A stretch of 36,616 nucleotides of DNA, taken from NCBI GenBank assembly GCA_009379845.1, contig WHSZ01000060.1, forward strand, positions 1-36,616, in the 5' to 3' direction. Shown here piece by piece: positions 23,725 to 32,539 of the stretch. Positions within the stretch are counted from its first letter, which is position 1; the number at the start of each line of letters is the position of its first letter. Position numbers and translations under genes: made by a program. A model generated the notes under the pieces. It had not been told where the DNA came from. It did no database searches and saw only the letters and a list, made by a program, of their open reading frames with translations. Source of the stretch: Pseudonocardiaceae bacterium (GTDB lineage Bacteria; Actinomycetota; Actinomycetes; Mycobacteriales; Pseudonocardiaceae).

Positions 23725-24630
23725 TTACCGCGTGAATCCCGCCGTGAGGCCACTGACCAGCTGCCGGCGACCGCCGATGTACAGGGCGAGCACGGGCAAC
23801 GCGGAAAGCACTACGGCGGCCAGAATCGCGGGAACGTTGATGGTGAACTCGCCTTGGAAACTCCACAGCCCGAGGGACACCACCCTGGTGCTCGGGCTCT
23901 GCGTCAGGATCAGCGGGAACAGGAACCCGTTCCACACCTGCAAGGAGTTGTAGATGATCACGGTGATCAGCGCGGGCCTGCTCAGCGGGGCGACCAGACG
24001 CCACAGCATCTGCCACTCGCTCGCACCGTCGATGCGCATGGCATCGAACAGCTCGCTCGGCACGTCTCGCAAGAAGTTGCTGAGGATCAGCACGGTTATC
24101 GGCAGTCCGAACGCGACGGTCGGCAGCACCAGCGCGATCAGCGTGTCGTAGAGCTGCAACCGGGTAATGATGAAGTAGATCGGAATGATCGTGGCGTGTA
24201 CCGGAATAGCCAGCCCGGCGAGGAAAATCCGGAAGACCGTTTGGGTCAGCTTGCCGGTCGACTGCACGATGACATAGGCCGCCATGAGTGCCGTGAGCAC
24301 CGTCAGGCCCACCGCGGCGACGGTGACGATCGCGCTGTTGAGCAGGTATTGCGGGAAACCGCTGGACAGCACGAGTCCGTAGTTGTCCAGGGTTGGATCG
24401 GACGGCGGAACCAGCGGGTTGGAGGCCAGAAATCCGTCCTGGCTCTTCAAGCTGGTTATGACCATCCAGTAGATGGGTAGGGCCACGACGACGAACCACA
24501 CAAGGCCGCCCATACCGCCGAACACGTTGGGCGTCCCCATCGAGCGGCGACGGGGTTTCGGCGGCTGCCGGCGCGAAGCCGATCCGGCCGGCGCCGCGGG
24601 CGCGTGCTCCGCGTACACCGTGTCGGACAT
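23725..24630 (-). CDS. Sugar ABC transporter permease, MalG type
   Basis: This is a 301-residue CUT1-family inner-membrane permease with six hydrophobic segments. The EAA loop that contacts the ATPase is FDAMRIDGASEWQMLWRLVAP. The N-terminal ~35 residues are a basic Pro/Arg-rich cytoplasmic tail. The ATG overlaps the stop of the MalF-type permease (ATGA). The open frame upstream of 24630 is a shadow. Confidence 0.93.
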   Translation of the reverse strand: MSDTVYAEHAPAAPAGSASRRQPPKPRRRSMGTPNVFGGMGGLVWFVVVALPIYWMVITSLKSQDGFLASNPLVPPSDPTLDNYGLVLSSGFPQYLLNSAIVTVAAVGLTVLTALMAAYVIVQSTGKLTQTVFRIFLAGLAIPVHATIIPIYFIITRLQLYDTLIALVLPTVAFGLPITVLILSNFLRDVPSELFDAMRIDGASEWQMLWRLVAPLSRPALITVIIYNSLQVWNGFLFPLILTQSPSTRVVSLGLWSFQGEFTINVPAILAAVVLSALPVLALYIGGRRQLVSGLTAGFTR

Positions 24631-25520
24631 CAGACGCCCTCCATCCGGCTGCGCATCTTGGTGAATCCGCTGAGCTTCACGAGCAGCATGGAAACCGCCA
24701 CCCCGAAAAGCACCAGGACCACGGCGATGGCGCTGGCGTATCCCATGTGGTAGCTCTCGAAGCCGTTCACGTACATGTCCAGTGGCAGGATCCGGGTGGC
24801 ATGTCCCGGCCCGCCGTGCGTGATCACGAACACCAAGTCGAAATAGGTGAGCGAGCCGACCAGGATCAGCGTGCTGGAGGTCACCATGGTGTACCGCAAC
24901 TGCGGGAAGGTGATCGACGCGAATTTCCTGACCGGGCCGGCGCCATCGATCGACGCGGCTTCGTACAACGACTGCGGTATCTGCCTGGTAGCCGCCTGGT
25001 ACAGCAGGGTGTGAAACGGTATGAACTGCCAGCCGATCACGAAGACCACGACGTACAGCGCCAGATCGCCGTTCCCGAGCCAATCCTGCCGCAACGCCGG
25101 GATTCCGAATACGTCACCGGTAATGCCGAGTAACCCGAAGTTCGGGTCGAGCAGGCTCTTCCACGTGATACCTATGGCCGCGGCGGATAGCAGCAAGGGA
25201 AGGATGTAAACGGCGGCGAGGACGGCTCGGTTGCGTTGCTTGCCAGCGAGGTAGACCCCGAGCAACATGCTGATCGGGGTCTGGAGTAGCCAACTGAAGA
25301 TCATCACCTTGATGCTGAGCCAGATCGCGTTGTGGGTGACCGAGTCCCGCATGAACCGGGTCCAGTTGTCGATTCCGGTCCAGCGCGGCGTATCGAGACC
25401 GTCCCAGGAGAAGAAGCTCAGCCCCAACACGATCAGCATCGGGGCCAGCGCGAAGAGAGCGAAGAAGGCCACGGCCGGAAGCAACAGCAACCGGCTGGGG
25501 CCGGTCCTTGCTGCGGTCAC
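24630..25520 (-). CDS. Sugar ABC transporter permease, MalF type
   Basis: This is a 296-residue CUT1 permease with six membrane spans and the EAA loop YEAASIDGAGPVRKFASITFP. It starts at a GTG overlapping the binding-protein stop (GTGA). No ABC ATPase gene is present in the cluster. As in Streptomyces, a shared MsiK-type ATPase elsewhere in the genome probably powers it; this is inference. Confidence 0.93.
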   Translation of the reverse strand: MTAARTGPSRLLLLPAVAFFALFALAPMLIVLGLSFFSWDGLDTPRWTGIDNWTRFMRDSVTHNAIWLSIKVMIFSWLLQTPISMLLGVYLAGKQRNRAVLAAVYILPLLLSAAAIGITWKSLLDPNFGLLGITGDVFGIPALRQDWLGNGDLALYVVVFVIGWQFIPFHTLLYQAATRQIPQSLYEAASIDGAGPVRKFASITFPQLRYTMVTSSTLILVGSLTYFDLVFVITHGGPGHATRILPLDMYVNGFESYHMGYASAIAVVLVLFGVAVSMLLVKLSGFTKMRSRMEGV

Positions 25521-26827
25521 TTCAATGTTCCGTTCATGGCCGTTGAGAACTGCCGAGGCGTGATCTTCTTGAGGAACAGCTGCTCGAGGTTCGTCAGTAG
25601 CGGTTCGGCCTGCTCGGGCGGCAAGGCCTGGTCCCAGGACAGTTCGAAGCTCGGCGCGTTCTGGGCGAGGTTATAGATGTACTGGAGGTAGTCGCCGTTC
25701 TCCGCGCCGGCGAGCTTCTTGTCGATCCCCTTGACCGGCGGCACATCACCGAGCTCGATCAGCTTGTCGACGTATTGCTCGTCCATCACGGTGTTCTTCA
25801 GGTAGTCGATGGCGACCTGCTTGTTCGCCGACTTCTTCGTCACGGAGTAGTAGTTGGTCGTGTTGCCGACAACGTTGTTCGGGTCGCCCGATCCGTTGGG
25901 GACCTCGGGGAAGGTGGTCCAACCGAGCTTGCCGGACTTGATGAACTGCGGCTGGGAGTCGACGATGGCGGAATAGTCCCAGCTGCCCATCAGGTTCATC
26001 GCCGCTTTGTTGGTGTACAGCAGCGCGGCCTGCTGTCCGGTGTCGTAGTTGACCGATGCGTATCCCTCGCCGAACGCGCCCGCGTCAATGAGCTGCTGAA
26101 TCATCCTGTTCGCCTGCAAAACCGCTGGATGTGACCACGCGTTGGGCTTACCGGCGAGAATGGCGTCGAAGACTTCCGGCCCGCCCAGCCGGTCGACGAG
26201 GTATTCCTCCCACATCAGGTAGGTCCACGGGCTGGCCCCACCGAGCGAGATCGGTGTCACGCCCTTCGAGGAGAACGTGCTCACCAGATTCAGCAAGTCC
26301 TGCCAGGTCTTCGGCGGCCGCGCGCCGTGCTGCCGGAAGAGCTCCTTGTTGTAGTAGAGCACGACCGGCTGCATGCCCCGGACCGGGATTCCGTACACCT
26401 TGCCGTCGAACGTCACCGTCTCCATGACATTCGCCAGGAACTTGTTCCGCCAGGACGGGTCCTTCCGCAGCGCCGGGGTGAGATCGTGCACCTTGCCGGC
26501 GGTGGCGTACGACTCCAGAACCCCACCGCCCCAACCGAAGAAGACGTCCGGTGGGCTGTCCGCGCCGATCGCGACCCTGAGCTTCTGCTTGTACGGGTCG
26601 TTCTGGAAAGTCTGCAGTTCCACACCGGGACCGTCGGATCGCGATTCGTTGAACCGGTCGACCGAATCCTGATAGACGGCGTCGACCCCGCCCTCGATGG
26701 CCCAGAGCAGTGCGCCGTCGGACGATCCCGGCCTGCTGGGGCCCGAAGAGCCGCACGCGGCCAGAACCAGCGCGGCCACCAGCGCCATCCCGACGAACAT
26801 CGTCCTTCTCCGCATCGCACGCCACAT
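25517..26827 (-). CDS. Sugar ABC transporter substrate-binding lipoprotein
   Basis: This is a 436-residue extracytoplasmic family 1 binding protein. A signal peptide with an Arg-rich start (MRRRTMF) and the lipobox LAAC anchors it as a lipoprotein. The mature part shows typical segments: VLYYNKELFRQHG, TWQDLLNLV and MNLMGSWDYSAI. The ATG at 26827 has GGAG 10 bases upstream; 26815 is an alternative start. It is first in the permease/GH5/nitroreductase operon, behind a strong promoter overlapped by a palindrome. Confidence 0.93.
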   Translation of the reverse strand: MWRAMRRRTMFVGMALVAALVLAACGSSGPSRPGSSDGALLWAIEGGVDAVYQDSVDRFNESRSDGPGVELQTFQNDPYKQKLRVAIGADSPPDVFFGWGGGVLESYATAGKVHDLTPALRKDPSWRNKFLANVMETVTFDGKVYGIPVRGMQPVVLYYNKELFRQHGARPPKTWQDLLNLVSTFSSKGVTPISLGGASPWTYLMWEEYLVDRLGGPEVFDAILAGKPNAWSHPAVLQANRMIQQLIDAGAFGEGYASVNYDTGQQAALLYTNKAAMNLMGSWDYSAIVDSQPQFIKSGKLGWTTFPEVPNGSGDPNNVVGNTTNYYSVTKKSANKQVAIDYLKNTVMDEQYVDKLIELGDVPPVKGIDKKLAGAENGDYLQYIYNLAQNAPSFELSWDQALPPEQAEPLLTNLEQLFLKKITPRQFSTAMNGTLK

Positions 26828-26927
26828 TGCGCACCAGCTCCTCTTGCAGCCCAGGAAGCTCGAACAACGGTCTGGCCGGGAACACCGCGGTGCGACATGC
26901 CGCGCCGGAGCGACGACCCTGGACCAT

Positions 26928-26944
26928 TTCGGATACGTTCCGAA
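26928..26944. promoter_or_regulatory. Operator at the sugar-uptake promoter (probable ROK site)
   Basis: TTCGGA-TACGT-TCCGAA is a perfect inverted repeat just downstream of the -10 box of the binding-protein promoter. It is followed by AACTAACTAAA, which could extend the site. It lies in the gap between the ROK gene and the operon it probably represses. Confidence 0.55.
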
Positions 26945-26946
26945 CT

Positions 26947-26975
26947 AACTAAACATGGCTCCAAAATAGTGTCAA
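26947..26975 (-). promoter_or_regulatory. Promoter of the binding-protein operon
   Basis: On the minus strand, TTGACA (26975-26970), a 17-base spacer and TTAGTT (26952-26947). The -35 matches the consensus exactly. The palindrome at 26928-26944 would block the start site. The start codon is 119 bases downstream. Confidence 0.55.
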
Positions 26976-27073
26976 GACGGCTACGGACAGATAGCGAGCA
27001 AGTTCGAGTTCAGTGTCTGTACGATGCCGGCAGTGACCGCTTACCGAGCAGTCGTCCGAACAAGGAGCACCCG

Positions 27074-28312
27074 ATGACCGCCCCCGCCCGCCAGCAGACC
27101 GTGCGCCTGCACAACATGGGGCTGGTGGTCCGGCACCTGAACACGGTCGGGCCGAGCAGCCGGGCGCAGATCGCGGCGGCCACCGGGCTCACCAAGGGAA
27201 CGGTGTCCAGCCTCGTCAACGATCTACTCCGGTCCGGGCTCATTCAGGAGCCGGGGGTGCAGGCTCGCGGCGACGCCGGAAGGCCGGGCAGCATCCTGGA
27301 GATCAACACCGCGAGCCGGGCAAGCCTCGGGCTGGAGATCAATGTCGACTACATGTCGGCCTGTGTCGCCGATTTGGGCAATCGCGTGCGGTTCCACCGG
27401 GTGGACGGCGTGGATCAGCAGGCCGCTCCTGAGCAGGCCCTCACCCGGCTCGCGCACCTGGCGCGTGCCGCGTTGGAGGCAGCCGGATCGCAACGGTTGA
27501 CGGTGTGCGGCGTAGGCGTCGCCCTTCCCGGCATCGTCGATCCGGTCGCCGGACTACTGCACAGCGCGCCGAACCTGGGGTGGCAGGAGTTGCCGATCAC
27601 CGAGTTGCTGGCCGAACGATTGGCTGTCCCGCCGGAAACGCTGCTGGTCGACAACGAGGCCAACCTCGCCGCGCTGGCCGAGCTGTGGTGTGGCCGCGGT
27701 CCGCACTGGGGCGACTACCTGCACGTCTCCGGCGAGATCGGGATCGGCGCGGGCGTCGTTGTCGGCGGCCAGCTACTGCGCGGTTCGCGGGGATTCGCCG
27801 GGGAGATCGGGCACGTGCCACTCGCCGTCGACGGCCCACCGTGCGCCTGCGGCGGCCGTGGTTGCCTCGAACGGTATTGCGGTCAGGCAGCCATTCTGCG
27901 GGCCGCGGGCCTGGATTCCGCGGCCACCACGAGCAACGGCCGTCCGGACGGATCCATCGCTCGGCTGCTTGCCGCGCTGCGCGCGGAAGACGTGCGGGCT
28001 ACCAACGCGGTTCGCGACGCGGCCTTCTGGTTGGGCCGCGGTATCGGCGGCGTCGTCAACGTCCTCGACGTGGACACCGTGGTACTCGGCGGGATCTTCG
28101 CCCCGCTGGCACCGTGGTTGGAACAGCCGTTCACCGAAGCCGTGCACCAGCAGATGATCGCCGCGCGGTGGGCACCGGTGGAGATCACGGCGTCCAAGCT
28201 CGGTCCGGACGCCGCCGTCCGCGGCGCCGCGGGCCTTGTCACACAACGGGTATTGGCCGATCCAGGCGCGATGGCCAGTCTCGACCCGGCGAACGTTACG
28301 GCCGCCCGTTAA
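27074..28312 (+). CDS. ROK-family transcriptional repressor (XylR-like)
   Basis: This is a 412-residue regulator. The N-terminal winged helix (SSRAQIAAATGLTKGTVSSLVNDLL) is followed by a ROK sugar-kinase-like domain with the conserved zinc motif CACGGRGCLE and glycine-rich sugar-binding segments (GVGVALPGIVD, GEIGIGAGVVVGG). Such proteins release DNA on binding a sugar. It is divergent from the ABC/GH5 operon and convergent with xylA, so it likely controls both. AAGGAG precedes the ATG at 27074. The open frame further upstream is spurious. Confidence 0.9.
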   Translation: MTAPARQQTVRLHNMGLVVRHLNTVGPSSRAQIAAATGLTKGTVSSLVNDLLRSGLIQEPGVQARGDAGRPGSILEINTASRASLGLEINVDYMSACVADLGNRVRFHRVDGVDQQAAPEQALTRLAHLARAALEAAGSQRLTVCGVGVALPGIVDPVAGLLHSAPNLGWQELPITELLAERLAVPPETLLVDNEANLAALAELWCGRGPHWGDYLHVSGEIGIGAGVVVGGQLLRGSRGFAGEIGHVPLAVDGPPCACGGRGCLERYCGQAAILRAAGLDSAATTSNGRPDGSIARLLAALRAEDVRATNAVRDAAFWLGRGIGGVVNVLDVDTVVLGGIFAPLAPWLEQPFTEAVHQQMIAARWAPVEITASKLGPDAAVRGAAGLVTQRVLADPGAMASLDPANVTAAR

Positions 28313-28318
28313 GCGGGA

Positions 28319-28339
28319 GCGCCCCCGATTACCGGGCGC
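28319..28339. terminator. Hairpin between ROK gene and xylA
   Basis: GCGCCC / GGGCGC, a 6-bp stem with a 9-base loop, lies between the convergent ROK and xylA genes and includes the xylA stop codon. It may serve as a bidirectional terminator. No T tract is present. Confidence 0.35.
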
Positions 28340-29498
28340 CAACCACGTGCTCGAGTGCCAACTGTGCCAACCGGACGAAACCGTAGCCGTTTTCGGCCGC
28401 ACCGTTCGGATCGAAGCCCTCCCAGGCGTCGCGGTCGACACGCAACTCGCCCGCCGTCTCGCCTGGCGCCAGCGTCGGTGTGGCCAGCTCGTCGACCCGC
28501 GCGGCCCGCAACGCCTCCTGTACGTCCGGATCGGCGCGGTAGGCCCTCGCACGCTCACGAAGCAACAGGTAGCTCCGCATGTTGGCGGCCGCGCTTTCCC
28601 ACACCCCTTCGATGGACTCGGTTCGCAGCGGCTTGTAGTCGAAATGGCGCGGACCCTGGTAGCCACCCTGCTCGAGCAGGTCCACGAGGAAGAACGCGGA
28701 GAGCAGGTCACCGTGGCCGAAAATTAGATCTTGGTCGAACCGAGGTCCGCGCTGCCCGTTCAGGTCGATGTGGAACAACTTGCCCTGCCACAACGCCTGG
28801 CCGATACCGTGCACGAAGTTGAGCCCAGCCATCTGTTCGTGACCGACTTCGGGATTGACACCCACCATCTCGTGGTACTCGAGCTGGGAAATGAATGCCA
28901 GCGCGTGCCCGATGGTCGGCAGCAGGATGTCTCCGCGCGGCTCGTTCGGCTTCGGCTCGAGCGCGAGCCGAATGTCGTAGCCGTTGTTCACGATGTACTG
29001 GCACAGCGTGTCGATGCCCTCGCGGTACCGGGCAAGTGCGTCCGGCACGTTTTTCGACGCGTCGGTTTCCGAGCCCTCCCGGCCGCCCCAGAGGACGTAC
29101 GTGGTCGCGCCGAGCTCCGCGGCCAGATCCAGGTTGCGCATCACCTTGCGGAGCGCGAACCGCCGCACCGCGCGATCGTTGCTCGTCAAGCCACCGTCCC
29201 GGAACACCGGGTGGGCGAACAGGTTCGTCGTGGCCATCGGTACCACGAGCCCGGTTTCCGCCAGCGCGCGCCGGAAACGCTTGATGTGCCGCTCGCGCTC
29301 CGCGTCCTCGCTGCCGAACGGGATCAGGTCGTCGTCGTGGAACGTGACCCCCCAGGCGCCGAGTTCGGCGAGCCGATGCACGGTCTCAACCGGATCGAGC
29401 GGCGGCCGGGTCGCCGCACCGAACGGATCAACCGCCTGCCACCCCACGGTCCACAGTCCGAAGCTGAACCGGTCCTCGCGAGTGGGTTTCTCCGTCAC
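28329..29498 (-). CDS. xylA: Xylose isomerase
   Basis: This cytoplasmic metal-dependent TIM barrel converts D-xylose to D-xylulose. Its 389 residues match the class I (Streptomyces-type) enzyme. Active-site residues are visible in TFHDDDL (His, Asp), LEPKPNEPRGD (Glu, Lys), VNPEVGHEQM (Glu, His), DLNGQRGPRFDQDL (three metal-binding Asp) and HFDYKP. It starts at a GTG with GGAGG 7 bases upstream. No xylulokinase gene lies in the window. An operator-overlapped promoter precedes it. Confidence 0.97.
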   Translation of the reverse strand: MTEKPTREDRFSFGLWTVGWQAVDPFGAATRPPLDPVETVHRLAELGAWGVTFHDDDLIPFGSEDAERERHIKRFRRALAETGLVVPMATTNLFAHPVFRDGGLTSNDRAVRRFALRKVMRNLDLAAELGATTYVLWGGREGSETDASKNVPDALARYREGIDTLCQYIVNNGYDIRLALEPKPNEPRGDILLPTIGHALAFISQLEYHEMVGVNPEVGHEQMAGLNFVHGIGQALWQGKLFHIDLNGQRGPRFDQDLIFGHGDLLSAFFLVDLLEQGGYQGPRHFDYKPLRTESIEGVWESAAANMRSYLLLRERARAYRADPDVQEALRAARVDELATPTLAPGETAGELRVDRDAWEGFDPNGAAENGYGFVRLAQLALEHVVGAR

Positions 29499-29513
29499 AG
29501 CACGCCTCCATCG

Positions 29514-29538
29514 AATAAGTTTCGAACCCGAACTTATT
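29514..29538. promoter_or_regulatory. Operator upstream of xylA (probable ROK site)
   Basis: AATAAGTT (29514-29521) and AACTTATT (29531-29538) form a perfect 8-bp inverted repeat with a 9-base spacer that holds TCGAACC. It overlaps the -10 box of the xylA promoter. The centre resembles the site before the binding-protein operon. Confidence 0.62.
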
Positions 29539-29559
29539 GGCCGACTGCATCCCCGTCAA
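29531..29559 (-). promoter_or_regulatory. xylA promoter
   Basis: On the minus strand, TTGACG (29559-29554), a 17-base spacer and TAAGTT (29536-29531). The spacing and box sequences closely parallel the promoter at 26975-26947. The -10 box lies inside the palindrome, the expected arrangement for repression. Confidence 0.55.
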
Positions 29560-29650
29560 GCCGGGTTCCAGCCTCCCAGCGCGACGGGCTGAGCGATGCC
29601 TGCCGGCGTGCGACCCTGGATACGTACCCGCAAGCTAGTTAGGACCCGCG

Positions 29651-29863
29651 ATGAAGATCAGCGTCGACAACGACGTCTGCGAGGCACACGGCCATTGCAA
29701 CATCGTCGACCGTGAGCTGTTTCCCCTCGACGAGGACGGCTACAGCGATGTCGGCCAGGGAAAGCAAGTGCCAGCCGGCAAGGAAGGACTCGCCGAGCAG
29801 GGCGTGGAGATCTGCCCCGTGCTGGCACTGCGCATCGACGAAGACGACGCCGGAATTGGCTGA
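29651..29863 (+). CDS. Ferredoxin, [3Fe-4S]/CxxHxxC type, P450 partner
   Basis: This is a 70-residue acidic ferredoxin. Cysteines are in CEAHGHC, with His in the position normally held by the second Cys of a 4Fe-4S motif, and in the later ICPVLAL. This pattern is typical of small actinobacterial ferredoxins that feed cytochromes P450. It faces the P450 gene, stops only 6 bases apart, so it is not in the same operon despite the likely partnership. AGGA precedes the ATG. Confidence 0.92.
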   Translation: MKISVDNDVCEAHGHCNIVDRELFPLDEDGYSDVGQGKQVPAGKEGLAEQGVEICPVLALRIDEDDAGIG

Positions 29864-29869
29864 GTGCGG

Positions 29870-31156
29870 CTACTTGAGCCGCACCGGCAGCGACTCGACC
29901 CCGTAGACGATCGACACCTTCCGGAAGGACAGCTCCTCGGGGGCCACCGCGAGCCGGATCGCGGGAAAGCGGCGCACCAGGGCGGGATACGCCGCGCGGA
30001 GCTCCATCCGGGCCAGCTCGGCACCGATGCAGCGGTGGATGCCGTAGCCGAAAGCCAGGTGCGAGGACGGCCGCCGTGCCGGGTCGAAAGTCTCCATGCC
30101 CGTGCCGAGCGTCTCGTCGCGGTTCGCTCCGCTCAACGAGCACATCACGATGTCCCCTCGACTGATCGACACCCCGGCGATCTCCATGTCCTCCTTGGCG
30201 AACCGGGGAAACGCGACCTGCACCACGGTGAGATAGCGCAATGACTCCTCGACGAAGCGGTGCACCGCGTCCTCGTCGTCGTGCACGCGTTTGAAGGCGC
30301 CCGGATCACGAAGCAACACCAGCGCCCCGAGCGCGAGCATGCTCGCGGTGGTCTCCAGCCCGCCGGTCAGCAGGCCGTCGGCCAGTCCGGCCAGCTCACG
30401 ATCGTCGATCTCGTCGCCGTGCTCCCGCACCAGCATGCCAAGCAGCCCGTCCCCTGGATCCTCGCGTTCCTTCTTGACGCGGTCGAGCAGGTAGGTCAGG
30501 GACTCCGAAATGGCGCCAAGCGAGGCCTCCGCACCGCCGAAGAGATCGAACCGTGCGGTACTCAGTCGCTGGAATTCTTCGCGATCCTCGTACGGCACGC
30601 CGAGCAGCTCACAAATCGTCAGGGACGGAATGGGGAGCGCGAAAGCCTGCCACAGATCGACCGGCTCGTCGGATTTCTCCATCGAGTCGAGCTGCTCGGT
30701 CACGATGTCATCGATTCGCGGAGTAAGCCGGCTCAGCCGGCGCATAGTGAATTCCGGAGTCAACAGCTTACGCAATCGGGTATGCGCTGGCGGATCCGAG
30801 AAACCGAGCCCGCCGGGGTTTTGCTCCGCGGTCACCCCGGCACCGACGAGATTGGCGAAATCGCTGCTGAAGCCGTCGACTTTGCCGAGCACCGCTTTAG
30901 CCTCGTCGTAACCGGTGACCAGCCAACCGTTCATGCCGAAAGGCAATTCCAGCTTGCTGATCGGCTGCTCCACGCGACGTTGCCCCAGGTCCGCGACGGG
31001 ATCCAGGCCGTCACGCCGCAGCGGCATCAACGCGGAGTCCGGCAAGAAGGAAATGTTGGACAGATCGAAGCCTTTTTTCTGCTTCCGCGCGAGGTACATT
31101 CGGCCGAGCCAGGCGACAACGCGCGAGCGGATACTCCCCACTAAAGCTCGTCTCAT
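29870..31156 (-). CDS. Cytochrome P450 monooxygenase
   Basis: This is a 428-residue soluble haem-thiolate monooxygenase. The haem loop FGYGIHRCIGAELARMEL holds the ligand Cys, EESLRY is the ExxR motif of helix K, and LLTGGLETTAS is the I helix, with Glu in the acid position before the Thr pair. The N-terminal ~45 residues (basic, with VVAWLGRMYLARKQKK) exceed the usual bacterial start. They may be a membrane-binding extension or an upstream mis-start; no clear ribosome site decides. Substrate unknown. Confidence 0.93.
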   Translation of the reverse strand: MRRALVGSIRSRVVAWLGRMYLARKQKKGFDLSNISFLPDSALMPLRRDGLDPVADLGQRRVEQPISKLELPFGMNGWLVTGYDEAKAVLGKVDGFSSDFANLVGAGVTAEQNPGGLGFSDPPAHTRLRKLLTPEFTMRRLSRLTPRIDDIVTEQLDSMEKSDEPVDLWQAFALPIPSLTICELLGVPYEDREEFQRLSTARFDLFGGAEASLGAISESLTYLLDRVKKEREDPGDGLLGMLVREHGDEIDDRELAGLADGLLTGGLETTASMLALGALVLLRDPGAFKRVHDDEDAVHRFVEESLRYLTVVQVAFPRFAKEDMEIAGVSISRGDIVMCSLSGANRDETLGTGMETFDPARRPSSHLAFGYGIHRCIGAELARMELRAAYPALVRRFPAIRLAVAPEELSFRKVSIVYGVESLPVRLK

Positions 31157-31210
31157 ACCGAGAGTTTCTCGCGAACAGGCTGAGAGTGTCGAACAGGGGC
31201 GAAGAAATAG

Positions 31211-32116
31211 TCAATCGTGGCCGCGCACAGCCCTTGACAGCGCCGCGATGTCCGCGGGGCGAACCCGGCAGCACCCGCCGACGAACCTCGCGCCCGCCGC
31301 CACCCAGCTTTCCCCCTGCGCTGGGTCGAACCGGGACTCGCCTGCCCAGTCCCGCCTGGTGGCGTCCCAGCCCTCCCCACTGTTCGGGTAAACGATCACC
31401 GGCTTCCCGGTGACCTCCCGTGCGAGCGCCACCGCGCTCGCCGCCTCATCCGGCGCGCAGCAGTTCACCCCGACCGCGATGACCCGATCGTCACCGGCGG
31501 CGACCGAGAACGCCTCCCCGAGCGGCTGCCCGGCTCGCGTCCGACCGCCGGACACCGTGTACGACAGCCAGGCCAGCACGTCCGCCCCGTCCAGCGCCGC
31601 CACCATCGCGATCGCCTCGTCCACGTCCGGCACGGTTTCCAGCGCCAGCACGTCGGGCCCGGCGTCGACCAGCGCTTCCAGCCTGGGGCGGTGGAACGCG
31701 ATCAGTTCCGGAACGGTGAGCCCGTAGCGCCCCCGGTACTCCGCACCGTCCGCGAGCGTCGCGCCGTACGGCCCGACCGATGCCGCCACCCATCGGGGAC
31801 GGCCGTCGCCCGGTGCCCGGTCGCGTGCGGCTCGCGCCAAGCGCACGCTTCGATGAAGCAACCGCACCGCGTCGTCGCGATCGATCCCGCGCGCTGCGAA
31901 CCCGGCGTAACTGGCCTGGTAGCTGGCCGTAGTCGCCACCTGTGCCCCTGCTTCGAAGAAAGCCAGATGCGCGGCGACGATCTCCTCCGGAGCGTCCGCG
32001 AGCAGCCGCGCGGACCAAAGCTCGTCCGACAGGTCGTGACCGCGCGCCTCGAGTTCGGTGGCCAGCCCGCCGTCCAGCACGACCGGCCCGGAACCGTCGA
32101 AAGTGGGAACGGTCAC
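31211..32116 (-). CDS. mmuM: Homocysteine S-methyltransferase
   Basis: This is a 301-residue (beta/alpha)8 enzyme that moves a methyl group from S-methylmethionine or SAM to homocysteine to give methionine. Zinc-binding cysteines are in VGVNCCAP and FVGGCCR. The N-terminal LDGGLATELEARG and ATTASYQAS segments are family signatures. It starts at a GTG. It lies 55 bases upstream of the P450 start on the same strand, with no evident functional link. Confidence 0.93.
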   Translation of the reverse strand: MTVPTFDGSGPVVLDGGLATELEARGHDLSDELWSARLLADAPEEIVAAHLAFFEAGAQVATTASYQASYAGFAARGIDRDDAVRLLHRSVRLARAARDRAPGDGRPRWVAASVGPYGATLADGAEYRGRYGLTVPELIAFHRPRLEALVDAGPDVLALETVPDVDEAIAMVAALDGADVLAWLSYTVSGGRTRAGQPLGEAFSVAAGDDRVIAVGVNCCAPDEAASAVALAREVTGKPVIVYPNSGEGWDATRRDWAGESRFDPAQGESWVAAGARFVGGCCRVRPADIAALSRAVRGHD

Positions 32117-32244
32117 GTACTCACCGTAACGCCGAATGGGAGCGGCTGAACCGTCACCGCGACGTGTGACCTACGGAAAACTGGGCACCCCGCCCTTGAC
32201 CCACGCCATGCCCCACATGGGCACGAAACGGAAGGAGCGACATC

Positions 32245-32511
32245 GTGGGCATCCTCAGCTGGATCCTCTTCGGCCTGATCGCTGGTGTGATCGCCAAATT
32301 CATCATGCCAGGAAAAGATCCCGGTGGAATCCTCTTGACGATCGTCATCGGAATCGCGGGCGGTATGCTCGGCGGATGGCTCGGCAGCTCGGTGTTCGGC
32401 AGTACTGGCGTGTCCGGCTTCAACGCGATGAGCTTCGTTTGGGCGGTCATCGGCTCCCTCCTCCTGCTGCTCATCTATCGGGCGGTCTTCCACCGCAAAG
32501 CCCGGGTTTGA
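32245..32511 (+). CDS. GlsB/YeaQ/YmgE-family stress membrane protein
   Basis: This is an 88-residue protein with three transmembrane helices and Gly-rich turns (LFGLIAGVIAKFIMPG, GIAGGMLGGWLGSSVFG, AVIGSLLLLLIYR), the transglycosylase-associated family linked to general stress. The cellular role is not well defined. The GTG at 32245 has GGAAGGAG upstream. It ends 28 bases before the methyltransferase gene on the same strand. Confidence 0.92.
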   Translation: MGILSWILFGLIAGVIAKFIMPGKDPGGILLTIVIGIAGGMLGGWLGSSVFGSTGVSGFNAMSFVWAVIGSLLLLLIYRAVFHRKARV

Positions 32512-32539
32512 CCGCGCGGCGGGCGAGTTCGACGGCCTG

